This document shows positions 9,373 to 17,001 of a stretch of 64,000 nt of DNA, piece by piece. Below the pieces are notes generated by a model. That model saw nothing but the letters and a program-made list of their open reading frames with translations, was not told where the DNA came from and ran no database searches. Location of the stretch: positions 248,001 to 312,000 of the forward strand of contig NZ_JACHIG010000006.1 in the NCBI RefSeq assembly GCF_014203095.1, read 5' to 3'. Numbering within the stretch: the stretch's first letter is position 1; every line of letters begins with the position of its first letter. Both the position numbers and the translations under genes were made by a program. Origin of the DNA: Prosthecobacter vanneervenii (GTDB lineage Bacteria; Verrucomicrobiota; Verrucomicrobiia; Verrucomicrobiales; Verrucomicrobiaceae).

Positions 9373-9849
9373 TCAGATTTTGCTAAGGCAGGCCACGGCC
9401 ATGGCGGCGATGCCCTCCCCGCGGCCGACAAAGCCAAGGCGCTCATTCGTGGTAGCCTTCACGCCCACCTGGTCCGGCTGGATGCCGAGCGCGGCGGAGA
9501 TGTGCTGCTTCATGGCGGCAGCGTGGGGTTTGACCCTGGGAGCTTCAGCGATGAGGGAGGCGTCGATGTTCTCGATGCGCATGCCTTTCTCGGCAGCGAT
9601 CTGGGCGCACTTTTCGAGAATCCGCAGGCTGCAGATACCCTCGATGCTGGGATCGCTGGGTGGGAACCAGTGGCCGATGTCCGGCTCTCCGAGCGCGCCG
9701 AGCACGGCGTCTGCGATGGCGTGGCAGAGCACATCTGCGTCTGAGTGGCCTTTGAGACCGTGCGTGTGCGGGATGGTGACCCCTCCCAGCACCAGCGGGC
9801 GGCCTTCAGCGAAAGGGTGTACGTCGTATCCGATGCCTGTGCGAACCAT
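9373..9849 (-). CDS. ispF: 2-C-methyl-D-erythritol 2,4-cyclodiphosphate synthase
   Basis: A 158-residue enzyme, the usual length. It converts 4-diphosphocytidyl-methylerythritol 2-phosphate to the cyclic diphosphate in the non-mevalonate isoprenoid pathway. Visible signatures: [10 protein letters not shown] with the zinc ligands Asp8 and His10, [18 protein letters not shown] with the third zinc ligand His42, [15 protein letters not shown] segment (here [14 protein letters not shown]), and the C-terminal [20 protein letters not shown]. It acts as a cytoplasmic trimer. It is followed 9 bp away by the PHP gene upstream, so the two may share a transcript. No ispD is seen here. Confidence 0.97.
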   Translation of the reverse strand: MVRTGIGYDVHPFAEGRPLVLGGVTIPHTHGLKGHSDADVLCHAIADAVLGALGEPDIGHWFPPSDPSIEGICSLRILEKCAQIAAEKGMRIENIDASLIAEAPRVKPHAAAMKQHISAALGIQPDQVGVKATTNERLGFVGRGEGIAAMAVACLSKI

Positions 9850-9858
9850 GGGGTGAGA

Positions 9859-11319
9859 TTAGGCGTTATGGTCCGCAGCCTTCTTCAGGCTGGCAAGCAC
9901 GTCGGAGATTTTGAGGTCAATGCGCTGGCGGTTGAGGAAGTAGCTGACCTTCTCAAAGCCTGCCTCGGTGAGGTTGTTCAGGGCGGTGACAAAGTGCTCG
10001 CCTACACGGTTGGCGCGGTGGGAGTCGGAGCCGAGGACCACGGGGATGCCGCGCTCGGAGATCATGCGTAGCATTTCGACGCCGGGGTTCATCTCCGAGT
10101 AGCTCTTGTTGAGGCCGGAGGTGTTGAGTTCCATAGCCACGCCGGTGGCTGCGATGCGGTCCAGTGCGGTGGCCACGGTGTTTTTCACGATGGCGAAGCA
10201 CCAGGAGTCCGGATGGTAGTTTTTGACCAGATCCGGGTGGGCCAGGCAGTCATACAGACCGGTCTCTGCTGATTTGGCCAGGTGGTCGAAGTAGATGCGG
10301 CGGAAGTTTTCGATGGTGCCGGTCTCGAATTTATTGAGGTACTCCTTGGCCTGCCAGTGCACGGCGCCTAGCACGTAGTGGAAGTCGGCGCGCTGGTGCA
10401 GTTTGGAGATGTAGTCTTCGTAGCCCGGGAAGTATTCGCTCTCGATGCCGAGGCGGACGTCCAGCCTGCCTTTGAAGGTGTCTGCGGCGCGCTGAACGAG
10501 ACCCAGGTAGGTGTCAAACTCGCTCTCTGACATCCGCACCGTGGGCCAGAAGCCGTTGGGCATGGGGCAGTGGCAGGTAAAGATGATGCCCTTGAGGCCA
10601 GCTTTGAGGGCCTGTTCGGCGTATTCTTCGGGCTCTCCCCAAGCATGCTTGCACAGCGGGGTGTGCATGTGGGAGTCGTAGAACAGCGCGCCGGACTTGG
10701 TGGGACCTGGAGGTGGCAGTGGCAGGGAGATCACCTTCCTTGCTGGTGCTTCCACAGCTTGGGCAGGGGCGGTCATGACCACAGGGGCTGGTGCGGCAGA
10801 TACCACTGGAGCAACTGCAGGCTTGGCTGGTGCAGCAACTTTGGCGGGGGCTGGAGCTTTGACAGCGGCTGGAGGAGGCGCTGCCTTTGCAGGCGCGGGC
10901 GCTGCTTTCACGGGGGCAACTGCCTTGACGGGTGCTGAAGGAGGTGCCTTGACTGGAGCGGGCGCTGCTTTCTTGGCAGGAACGACGGGCTTCTTGGCTG
11001 GCGGAGCAGGTTTGGCAGCAGGTTTTTTGGCGGCTGCAGCCTTGACTGCTTTGGATGGTTTCGGAGCCGGTTTGGTTTTCTTGGCTGGAGCAGGCTTGGC
11101 GGCAGGCTTTTTCACTGACGCCTTGGCTGGAACCGGCTTTTTCAACGGCTTTTTGGCGGCAGGAGCGGGCTTTTTGGCGGGCTTCGATTTGGTCACCACT
11201 TTCTTAGCCGGAGCAGGCTTGGCCTTCTTTTGGGCGACCACAGCCTTTTTCGATTTGGGCGCAGCAGGCCTGGCCTTACCTTGGGCCGCCTTTTTCTTGG
11301 TTGGTTTGGATTTGCTCAC
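9859..11319 (-). CDS. PHP-domain phosphoesterase (HisJ/HisK-like) with histone-H1-like tail
   Basis: A 486-residue protein with two unlike halves. Residues 1-205 are almost only Lys, Ala and Pro in KPA/KKP repeats, as in histone H1 or AlgP tails. Residues from about 212 form a PHP-type phosphoesterase: YDSHMHTPLCKHAWGEPEEY, FTCHCPMPNGFW, GIESEYFPGYED, GAVHW, DCLAHPDL and VLGSDSHRANRVG, which supply the metal-binding His and Asp residues typical of histidinol-phosphatase K. The start codon is GTG, 3 bp after the preceding gene's stop. The tail would bind nucleic acid or polyanions; the enzyme half could be histidinol phosphatase or a related phosphoesterase. Confidence 0.8.
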   Translation of the reverse strand: MSKSKPTKKKAAQGKARPAAPKSKKAVVAQKKAKPAPAKKVVTKSKPAKKPAPAAKKPLKKPVPAKASVKKPAAKPAPAKKTKPAPKPSKAVKAAAAKKPAAKPAPPAKKPVVPAKKAAPAPVKAPPSAPVKAVAPVKAAPAPAKAAPPPAAVKAPAPAKVAAPAKPAVAPVVSAAPAPVVMTAPAQAVEAPARKVISLPLPPPGPTKSGALFYDSHMHTPLCKHAWGEPEEYAEQALKAGLKGIIFTCHCPMPNGFWPTVRMSESEFDTYLGLVQRAADTFKGRLDVRLGIESEYFPGYEDYISKLHQRADFHYVLGAVHWQAKEYLNKFETGTIENFRRIYFDHLAKSAETGLYDCLAHPDLVKNYHPDSWCFAIVKNTVATALDRIAATGVAMELNTSGLNKSYSEMNPGVEMLRMISERGIPVVLGSDSHRANRVGEHFVTALNNLTEAGFEKVSYFLNRQRIDLKISDVLASLKKAADHNA

Positions 11320-11322
11320 AGT

Positions 11323-12315
11323 CTAGCTCCTGGTTCCGTGCAGTATCAGCCATCCCTTGCCCTCGACATCTGCAATCCGAGCGTTTTTGCCGCTGCCAAC
11401 GGGGCCCGGGTAGCATAACCGCAAGGTCAAGGGTACGTCTTTCCAGTTTCCGCTCTGAAGTTGTTGAATAAGAGGCTGAAACTTGGGGTCTTTGCGGTCA
11501 AAATAGGCGTAGATGACATTGTTGTCGTCTGGATGCTTGATCTCCAGAAGCTCGCTGCCGGTTGGCAAGGCCTCGGGGGGAGATGTCTGGGGTTTAGAAG
11601 CTATGACTCTGAATAGTTTTGGTGAGGTGGGCTGGGTTTTGATGAATTCCTCCCAGTCCAATTCACTGTAACGGACAGAACTTTCCCAATCCACTCTGAA
11701 TGAGTTGTCTGACTGCTCCTCGATGATGAGGCTAACAGGCTCGGCATTGGTAAAAATGGCCTGAGCATAGCCGAGACGATAGCCGGGCTCCTCCACTGGA
11801 AGCAGCCAGCCAAGGGCTTTCCATTCGAGGGGAGTGTGGGGATGACTGCGGTAGTAGTCCAGCATCAGCGGGCGGACCCTTTGGGGGTCTCGGCAGTAGG
11901 CTAGCTGTTGTTCCGCGGTGGAGGCACCGAAAAAGCCGCGGATGGTCTGCTCGATTTTCAGGCGCTTGTTCTCTATATCAGCTATCGAAGAGTCGGACGC
12001 AGCCGTACTGTTGTCATTTTTCTGGCTGGACGCCATTGGAGGTGCCAGGGTTTCGCTGCCTAGAAGAGCGGGCTGCTCCCTGGATTTTCCTGACCAGCGG
12101 CGCTCCATATCCTTCTCGTAGACAGACTGTACGTACTCAGGGTTCACCCGCGCGGATTCCCAGAGCTTGATCATGACGACGCGCACAACAGTGGCAATCA
12201 TGACAACAAGGGCCAAACAGCCTAAAACTGTGGCTACGGCATTGATCATGGCTTCTCTACGCCGTGCTCGGCTGCGGCGCGGCGGATCATTGTCAACAAT
12301 GCTCGGAGGGGTCAT
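11323..12315 (-). CDS. Membrane-anchored protein of unknown function
   Basis: A 330-residue protein from ATG 12315 (a GTG at 12324 would add three residues). A basic stretch (RRSRARRREAM) leads into one transmembrane helix at about residues 24-47 (VLGCLALVVMIATVVRVVMI). A polar, Ser-rich linker follows, then a C-terminal globular region with a predicted alpha/beta pattern (IFTNAEPVSLIIEEQSDN, SELLEIKHPDDNNVIYAYFD). I recognise no family. It begins 17 bp after the 3' end of tRNA-Thr on the same strand and its stop is 3 bp from the PHP start, so tRNA, this gene and the PHP gene may form one transcript. Confidence 0.6.
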   Translation of the reverse strand: MTPPSIVDNDPPRRSRARRREAMINAVATVLGCLALVVMIATVVRVVMIKLWESARVNPEYVQSVYEKDMERRWSGKSREQPALLGSETLAPPMASSQKNDNSTAASDSSIADIENKRLKIEQTIRGFFGASTAEQQLAYCRDPQRVRPLMLDYYRSHPHTPLEWKALGWLLPVEEPGYRLGYAQAIFTNAEPVSLIIEEQSDNSFRVDWESSVRYSELDWEEFIKTQPTSPKLFRVIASKPQTSPPEALPTGSELLEIKHPDDNNVIYAYFDRKDPKFQPLIQQLQSGNWKDVPLTLRLCYPGPVGSGKNARIADVEGKGWLILHGTRS

Positions 12316-12331
12316 GGCAAACACGCGTTGG

Positions 12332-12406
12332 TGGAGCCGAAGGCGGGATTCGAACCCGCGACCCTCGCATTACGAATGCGATGCTCTACCACTGAGCTAC
12401 TCCGGC
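12332..12406 (-). tRNA. tRNA-Thr (anticodon CGT)
   Basis: The minus strand folds into a standard cloverleaf. The acceptor GCCGGAG pairs with CTTCGGC (one G-U); the D arm is GCTC..GAGC; the anticodon stem TCGCA/TGCGA encloses the loop TTCGTAA with anticodon CGT; the T arm is GCGGG-TTCGAAT-CCCGC. Discriminator T and CCA are encoded. It reads ACG threonine codons. Confidence 0.97.
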
Positions 12407-12437
12407 GTGAACGTGTGACTTTCACTGTAAGCCGAAG

Positions 12438-12467
12438 ATTATATAAGGGGTGGCTCGACCTTGTCAT
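12438..12467 (-). promoter_or_regulatory. Sigma70-type promoter of tRNA-Thr
   Basis: Reading the minus strand, a perfect -10 TATAAT (12438-12443) is preceded after 18 bp by ATGACA (12462-12467), a five-of-six match to TTGACA. Transcription would start near 12431, about 25 bp before the mature tRNA. Confidence 0.7.
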
Positions 12468-12482
12468 TTGCTTTCTTTAGGG

Positions 12483-12505
12483 GCACGAAAAAATCGTGCT
12501 TTTTT
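12483..12505 (+). terminator. Intrinsic terminator-like hairpin in the leader of the 12581 gene
   Basis: GCACGA (12483-12488), loop AAAAA, TCGTGC (12494-12499), then six T residues. A second hairpin CACACAC-TTGC-GTGTGTG follows at 12534-12551. No plus-strand gene lies just upstream, so it may act as an attenuator for the downstream gene or as a roadblock to antisense transcription. Confidence 0.55.
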
Positions 12506-12580
12506 GTTGTTTTCGAGTGTGAACCGGGGGCAGCACACACTTGCGTGTGTGAAGCTGAGGGAGCAAATATAGGTTTTCTG

Positions 12581-12790
12581 ATGAACGATCCGACCATGCC
12601 AGCACAGCCCGGTACTCCCTATGGCGAGTTTCTTGCCGAGCAGGAGGAGATTCAGCGCCTAAAGTGGCTGGCCAGCGAAAGTGAGGGACACGATATAGGC
12701 TTCGAATCTGCCCTAAATGACTGGGCGCAGAACCACCGTGCAAAGTGGCGTAACATGCGTAATCAGATGATGAAGCAGGCACAGGTCTGA
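12581..12790 (+). CDS. Small conserved hypothetical protein
   Basis: A 69-residue protein from ATG 12581, MNDPTMPAQPG. Its core reads FLAEQEEIQRLKWLASESEG, then HDIGFESALNDWAQNHRAKW: a helical motif (K-W-x-x-S-E-x-x-G-x-D-I-G-F-E-x-A-L-x-D-W) found as a stand-alone small protein in many bacteria. No enzymatic residues or membrane segment. The function is unknown. A longer frame from 12461 is open but covers the hairpin leader and is unlikely to be translated. The stop is 64 bp upstream of the sulfatase start. Confidence 0.65.
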   Translation: MNDPTMPAQPGTPYGEFLAEQEEIQRLKWLASESEGHDIGFESALNDWAQNHRAKWRNMRNQMMKQAQV

Positions 12791-12854
12791 GGTGGAGGTT
12801 TTTTTGGTGTGGCTGCTGACAATTGGCAGTCTTGGGCGGCGTTATGGCCGAGTC

Positions 12855-14321
12855 ATGATGTCCCGAATCGCCTCCCTCGGAGCAATGCTCCTTCTATCCA
12901 CCCTGAATGCACCGGCTGCTGCATGTAAAAACGTCCTTTTTATCATGGCTGATGACCTGCGTCCGGAACTTGGTTGTTACGGGGCTGCGGCCATCACCCC
13001 GAATCTGGATGCGCTGGCGCGTCGGGGGGTGCTGTTTCAGCGTGCCTACTGCCAGCAGGCGGTGTGTAATCCCTCACGCTCCTCCATGCTCACCGGATTG
13101 CGCCCTGGCACGTTGGGGCTCTATGTGAACGGGACACACTTCCGCGAACTGAAGCCAGATGTGGAGACGCTGCCGGGCTGGATGAAGGCGCACGGCTATA
13201 CCACACGCTGCGTGGGCAAGATTTTCCACAACTGGCATACCAAGGAACATGGCGACCCGCGCGCTTGGAGCGCCCCGGAATTTCTGCACTATGCCAATCA
13301 TGGAGACGATACCCCTCAGGTGAGCGGCCCTTTGCCGCCCAATTTGGCCACGACCACCGGCACCATGCACCTCTATGGCAAGGAGCCTATCTGTGAATGC
13401 CGGGATGTGCCTGACGAAGCCTACTACGACGGTCGCGTGGCAGCTGAGGCTGTGCGGGTCCTGGGAGAAGTGAAAGACAGGCCCTTTTTTCTAGCAGTAG
13501 GCTTCTGGAAACCGCATGCTCCTTTCAATGCTCCCAAGAAATACTGGGATCTTTATCAGCGGGACCGGCTGCCCGCTCTGAATCCGGCTCGACCTTTGGC
13601 GGCACCGGAAATCGCCTTCCACCAGAGCACGGAAGTTCTGGGACCGCCGGAAAAGCAACCGGTGCCTACCCGGGAGCAGGTGGCTGAGATGCGCCACGGC
13701 TACTATGCCGGCATCAGCTACATGGACGCCCAGCTGGGCAAGGTGACAGCCGCGCTGGCAAAACACGGTTTATTGGATTCCACCCTCATCGTTTTTTGGG
13801 GGGATCATGGTTACCACATCGGCGAGCATGGCCTCTGGGGCAAGACCACCAACTTTGAGCTGGATGCCCGTGTGCCGCTGATCCTGGTGCCGCCGAAGGC
13901 CCGGCATGCTGGGGTGCAGACTTTAGCTCTGGTGGAGATGGTGGATCTCTTTCCCACCATCACCGCTCTGTGTGATATACCACCGGCCCCAGGGCTGGAT
14001 GGGATCAGTCTGGTGCCACTTTTGGACAATCCTGGCAGCACGCTCAAAGAGGCTGCCTACACTCAGCATCCGCGCCCGGCCTATGCCGACCGCACCAAGC
14101 GTGGACGCCCGGAGGTGATGGGCTTTAGCGTGCGCACTAACTCTCTTCGTTACACAGAGTGGCGGGACTATGACTCTGGGAGGGTGACGGCCACGGAGCT
14201 CTATGACCACAGCCGACAGGAGGCTGAGCTGGATAATTCGATCGCAACTCCGGCTGCCCCTGCAGCCTTGGAGCACGCCCGGAATTTACTGCATAGGCAG
14301 TTTCCGCCCGCGTCGCAGTAG
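12855..14321 (+). CDS. Sulfatase, iduronate-2-sulfatase-like, secreted
   Basis: A 488-residue alkaline-phosphatase-fold sulfatase. A signal peptide (MMSRIASLGAMLLLSTLNAPAAA) precedes NVLFIMADDLRPELGCYG with the two calcium-binding Asp residues. The formylglycine motif is CNPSRSSMLTG (Cys71 from this start), so it needs an external formylglycine-generating enzyme, not seen here. Later motifs are HGYTTRCVGKIFH, WKPHAPFN and VFWGDHGYHIGEHG. The overall pattern resembles iduronate-2-sulfatase and choline-sulfatase-like enzymes that release sulfate from polysaccharides. Start 12855 or 12858; earlier frame residues lack sense as a signal peptide. Confidence 0.92.
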   Translation: MMSRIASLGAMLLLSTLNAPAAACKNVLFIMADDLRPELGCYGAAAITPNLDALARRGVLFQRAYCQQAVCNPSRSSMLTGLRPGTLGLYVNGTHFRELKPDVETLPGWMKAHGYTTRCVGKIFHNWHTKEHGDPRAWSAPEFLHYANHGDDTPQVSGPLPPNLATTTGTMHLYGKEPICECRDVPDEAYYDGRVAAEAVRVLGEVKDRPFFLAVGFWKPHAPFNAPKKYWDLYQRDRLPALNPARPLAAPEIAFHQSTEVLGPPEKQPVPTREQVAEMRHGYYAGISYMDAQLGKVTAALAKHGLLDSTLIVFWGDHGYHIGEHGLWGKTTNFELDARVPLILVPPKARHAGVQTLALVEMVDLFPTITALCDIPPAPGLDGISLVPLLDNPGSTLKEAAYTQHPRPAYADRTKRGRPEVMGFSVRTNSLRYTEWRDYDSGRVTATELYDHSRQEAELDNSIATPAAPAALEHARNLLHRQFPPASQ

Positions 14322-14392
14322 ACCAGGGGGCAAAAAAGCTCATTTAATGGTTGCCAAAGAGACCCGATTTTTGTTAATCATCTGAAAGTCAC

Positions 14393-14812
14393 ATGAAAAA
14401 TCGTTTTCTACTCATCGCACTCAGCCTTTTCACCGTCTCTAGCATTGCCTATGGTGACATCCAGTCTCCTCCCGGCCACCACTATACTTGGAGCCGCAAG
14501 CTGAGCCGTGGAGTTGGCAATATCCTCTTCGGATGGTTTGAGTATCCTTCCGTTTGGAGGCATACCAATCAATCTGAAGGCAATGTAGCTGCTACTTCAG
14601 ACATGATCGTTGAAGGCACCAAGCGCACCTTCGTGCGTGCTGGCTATGGAATCTACGAGATCGCAACCTTCATGGTTCCTAGCTGGAAAAAGACCTACCG
14701 TCCGCCGTATCATCACAAAGAAAACGTGGAAGGCTGGTGGGGCTACACGGAGTTCGCTCCGCAGATCGGTTTCCGCTCTGAGATTCCCTATTCCAGTTTC
14801 CAGAGCTGGTAA
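14393..14812 (+). CDS. TIGR04073-type exosortase-associated protein
   Basis: A 139-residue secreted protein. The signal peptide is MKNRFLLIALSLFTVSSIAYG. The mature part has WSRKLSRGVGNILFGWFEYP, followed by a GTKRTFVRAGYGIYEIATF segment, which matches my memory of the TIGR04073 family found in genomes carrying exosortase/PEP-CTERM sorting. No PEP-CTERM tail is present. Role unknown, probably in the envelope. It ends 24 bp before a strong terminator, so it is likely a monocistronic unit. Confidence 0.7.
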   Translation: MKNRFLLIALSLFTVSSIAYGDIQSPPGHHYTWSRKLSRGVGNILFGWFEYPSVWRHTNQSEGNVAATSDMIVEGTKRTFVRAGYGIYEIATFMVPSWKKTYRPPYHHKENVEGWWGYTEFAPQIGFRSEIPYSSFQSW

Positions 14813-14836
14813 TTTCGGCTAAAATTTTCCGCCTTT

Positions 14837-14875
14837 AAAGGCACAGGCTGTAATCAGCCTGTGCCTTTTCCTTTT
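14837..14875 (+). terminator. Rho-independent terminator
   Basis: AAAGGCACAGGCTG (14837-14850), loop TAAT, CAGCCTGTGCCTTT (14855-14868), then T-rich TTCCTTTTG. A perfect 14-bp stem ending the TIGR04073-type gene and insulating gatC. Confidence 0.92.
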
Positions 14876-14921
14876 GTTTGCAAAGCAGTCCGCCCGCTGG
14901 CAAGAAAGTAGCCCTCCTCCC

Positions 14922-15212
14922 ATGCCCGAAGTCCATAAGATCGACATCAATCATGTGGCCAAACTGGCCCGTCTCAAGCTGACTGAAGAAGAAGCCAAGC
15001 ACTATGCAGAACAGCTCGACGGTATTCTGAGCTACATCGATACCCTCACTCGTTACAATTTGGACGGAGTGGAGCCGACTGCCCATGCGATTCCCGTTTA
15101 TGATGTGCTGCGCTCAGACGAGCCCCGCCCAGGTTTCACCCAAGAGCAGGCTCTTGCCAACGCTCCCAAACGCACTGCCGACCAGATTCAGATTCCGGCT
15201 GTGATCGAGTAG
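14922..15212 (+). CDS. gatC: Glutamyl-/aspartyl-tRNA(Gln/Asn) amidotransferase subunit C
   Basis: A 96-residue protein. It stabilises GatA and GatB in the tRNA-dependent amidotransferase that makes Gln-tRNA(Gln) or Asn-tRNA(Asn). Hallmarks: INHVAKLARLKLTEEEAKHYAEQL near the N-terminus, YIDTLTRYNLDGVEPTAHAI in the middle and LRSDEPRPGFTQEQAL toward the end. The ATG at 14922 gives the family length; a frame from 14874 overlaps the terminator and is rejected. gatA starts 75 bp downstream. gatB is not in the window. Confidence 0.95.
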   Translation: MPEVHKIDINHVAKLARLKLTEEEAKHYAEQLDGILSYIDTLTRYNLDGVEPTAHAIPVYDVLRSDEPRPGFTQEQALANAPKRTADQIQIPAVIE

Positions 15213-15287
15213 CGGCTGATTTGCTGGGTGCCCATCAGGGCATGGCTGTTTTTCCATCATTCTTTTTTCTCTCTCCTTCTTCTATAT

Positions 15288-16715
15288 ATGCTTGCCTCCT
15301 CCACTATCGCCGCCCTGCGGCAGGGCCTCACCAAGGGTGAAATCACCCCGCGTGATATCGTGCTGGACGTCGCCAAATCCATTGATGCCCGCAATTCGGA
15401 GCTTGGGGCCTATCTCTCTTGGGACGTGGAGGCAGCGCTGGCTGAGGCGGATTCTGCTGATATCTCCCGCCCTCTTGGAGGCATCCCCGTTGCAATTAAG
15501 GACAACATTAATGTCACAGGCCAGCCCTGCACGTGTGGGTCCCGTATTTTGGCGGAAAACTACACATCTCCTTACGACGCTGGTGCTATCCGCAGTCTGC
15601 GTGCCGGTGGTGCCATTCCGTTTGGAAGGCTGAACATGGACGAGTTTGCCATGGGCTCCAGCACGGAAAACTCTGCCTTGGGAGTGACACGCAATCCGCA
15701 GGATACCTCCCGCGTGCCGGGGGGCTCAAGCGGCGGCAGCGCCTCGGCTGTGGCTGGAAATATCGCTATCGCTGCGCTTGGTTCTGACACTGGAGGATCT
15801 ATTCGTCAGCCAGCCGCTCTATGCGGATGTGTGGGCATCAAGCCTACGTATGGGCGCGTTTCTCGCTTCGGACTAGTGGCCTTCGCTTCATCTCTGGACC
15901 AAATCGGGCCGGTGACTAAGACCGTGCAGGATTCCGCCCTGCTGCTGAATCATCTTTGCGGCTACGACGCACATGATTCGACCTCTCTGAACGTGGATGT
16001 TCCGGACTTTACCGCCACACTGGGGCAGGATATCAAGGGGCTGCGCATCGGTCTGCCAAAGGAATATTACATCGACGGCATCCACCCGGGTGTCTCCGCT
16101 AGTGTGCAGGCAGCCATCCGCCAGCTGGAGTCCCTGGGGGCTATCATCAAGGAGATCAACCTTCCGCATACTGAGCTGGGTGTGGCCACCTATTACGTGC
16201 TGGCTCCGGCGGAGGCCTCTGCCAATCTTGCCCGCTTTGACGGTGTGCGCTATGGTCATCGCAGCAGCAGCGCCACTGACTTGCTGAGCCAGTACACGCT
16301 TTCCCGAGCCGAGGGCTTTGGCCCCGAAGTGAAGCGCCGCATCCTGCTCGGTACCTACATGCTCAGCTCCGGCTACTACGACGCCTACTACATTCGTGCT
16401 CAGAAGGCCCGCACGCTGATCCGGAATGACTTTACCGAAGCATTCAAGCAGGTGGATGTCATCCTTTCCCCCACGAGCCCGACACCCGCTCATAAACTAG
16501 GAGAGCTTAAGGACAACCCACTCGCGGCATATCTCGAGGACGTTTTCACCATTCCTGTGAACCTCGCAGGATTGCCCGGCATCAGCTTGCCCTGCGGCAC
16601 AGTGGACGAAGACGGTAAGGCGCTGCCAGTAGGTCTGCAGATCGTTGGCAAGGCGCTCGACGAATCCACGGTGCTGCGCGTGGCACATGCTTATGAGCAG
16701 GCACGTGCTGTTTGA
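15288..16715 (+). CDS. gatA: Glutamyl-/aspartyl-tRNA(Gln/Asn) amidotransferase subunit A
   Basis: A 475-residue amidase-signature enzyme that releases ammonia from glutamine for the amidotransferase. The catalytic Ser-cis-Ser-Lys triad is visible: Lys in PVAIKDNINVTG, and the two Ser in the GGSSGGSASAVAG and ALGSDTGGSIRQPAALCG segments. PTYGRVSRFG-LVAFASSLDQIG and the C-terminal NLAGLPGISLPCG complete the family pattern. ATG 15288 (MLASSTIAAL) is chosen; an upstream frame adds a non-conserved hydrophobic stretch. It forms an operon with gatC. Confidence 0.97.
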   Translation: MLASSTIAALRQGLTKGEITPRDIVLDVAKSIDARNSELGAYLSWDVEAALAEADSADISRPLGGIPVAIKDNINVTGQPCTCGSRILAENYTSPYDAGAIRSLRAGGAIPFGRLNMDEFAMGSSTENSALGVTRNPQDTSRVPGGSSGGSASAVAGNIAIAALGSDTGGSIRQPAALCGCVGIKPTYGRVSRFGLVAFASSLDQIGPVTKTVQDSALLLNHLCGYDAHDSTSLNVDVPDFTATLGQDIKGLRIGLPKEYYIDGIHPGVSASVQAAIRQLESLGAIIKEINLPHTELGVATYYVLAPAEASANLARFDGVRYGHRSSSATDLLSQYTLSRAEGFGPEVKRRILLGTYMLSSGYYDAYYIRAQKARTLIRNDFTEAFKQVDVILSPTSPTPAHKLGELKDNPLAAYLEDVFTIPVNLAGLPGISLPCGTVDEDGKALPVGLQIVGKALDESTVLRVAHAYEQARAV

Positions 16716-16746
16716 GGTAAAAATAGAATAAAATGCAGAGCAGTGT

Positions 16747-16774
16747 TTGACAAAACTACGCCCTGCACTACTCT
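16747..16774 (+). promoter_or_regulatory. Possible tRNA-Arg promoter
   Basis: A perfect TTGACA (16747-16752) followed after 16 bp by TACTCT (16769-16774), a poor -10 match. It lies 45 bp before tRNA-Arg. The -35 is good and the -10 weak, so this is tentative. Confidence 0.35.
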
Positions 16775-16819
16775 CATCGCCCCGCTGGTTCATCCCACGC
16801 GGAACTGGCTAAGGCCAAC

Positions 16820-16896
16820 GCACCCGTAGCTCAACGGATTAGAGCATCTGACTACGGATCAGAAGGTTTCAGGTTCGAATCCTGACGGGTGCGCCA
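16820..16896 (+). tRNA. tRNA-Arg (anticodon ACG)
   Basis: A 77-nt cloverleaf. Acceptor GCACCCG pairs with CGGGTGC; anticodon stem TCTGA/TCAGA encloses CTACGGA with anticodon ACG (read as inosine after A34 deamination); T arm TCAGG-TTCGAAT-CCTGA; discriminator G, and CCA encoded. A 14-bp palindrome TGCTTTTAAAAGCA lies just downstream (16899-16912). Confidence 0.97.
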
Positions 16897-17001
16897 CTTG
16901 CTTTTAAAAGCAGGTTCTTTGTTTTCCTCTATTATGTCTTCCAACAGGCACGTCTGTTTCCCGGTCTCGTGTGCCCCTGCATGCGCATTGAGAGGATGCT
17001 T

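Noticed and set aside
10697..11326. Gly/Ala-rich 209-residue frame opposite the PHP tail
   Set aside because: It is the complement of the KPA repeats; the Lys/Ala/Pro frame continues into the PHP domain.
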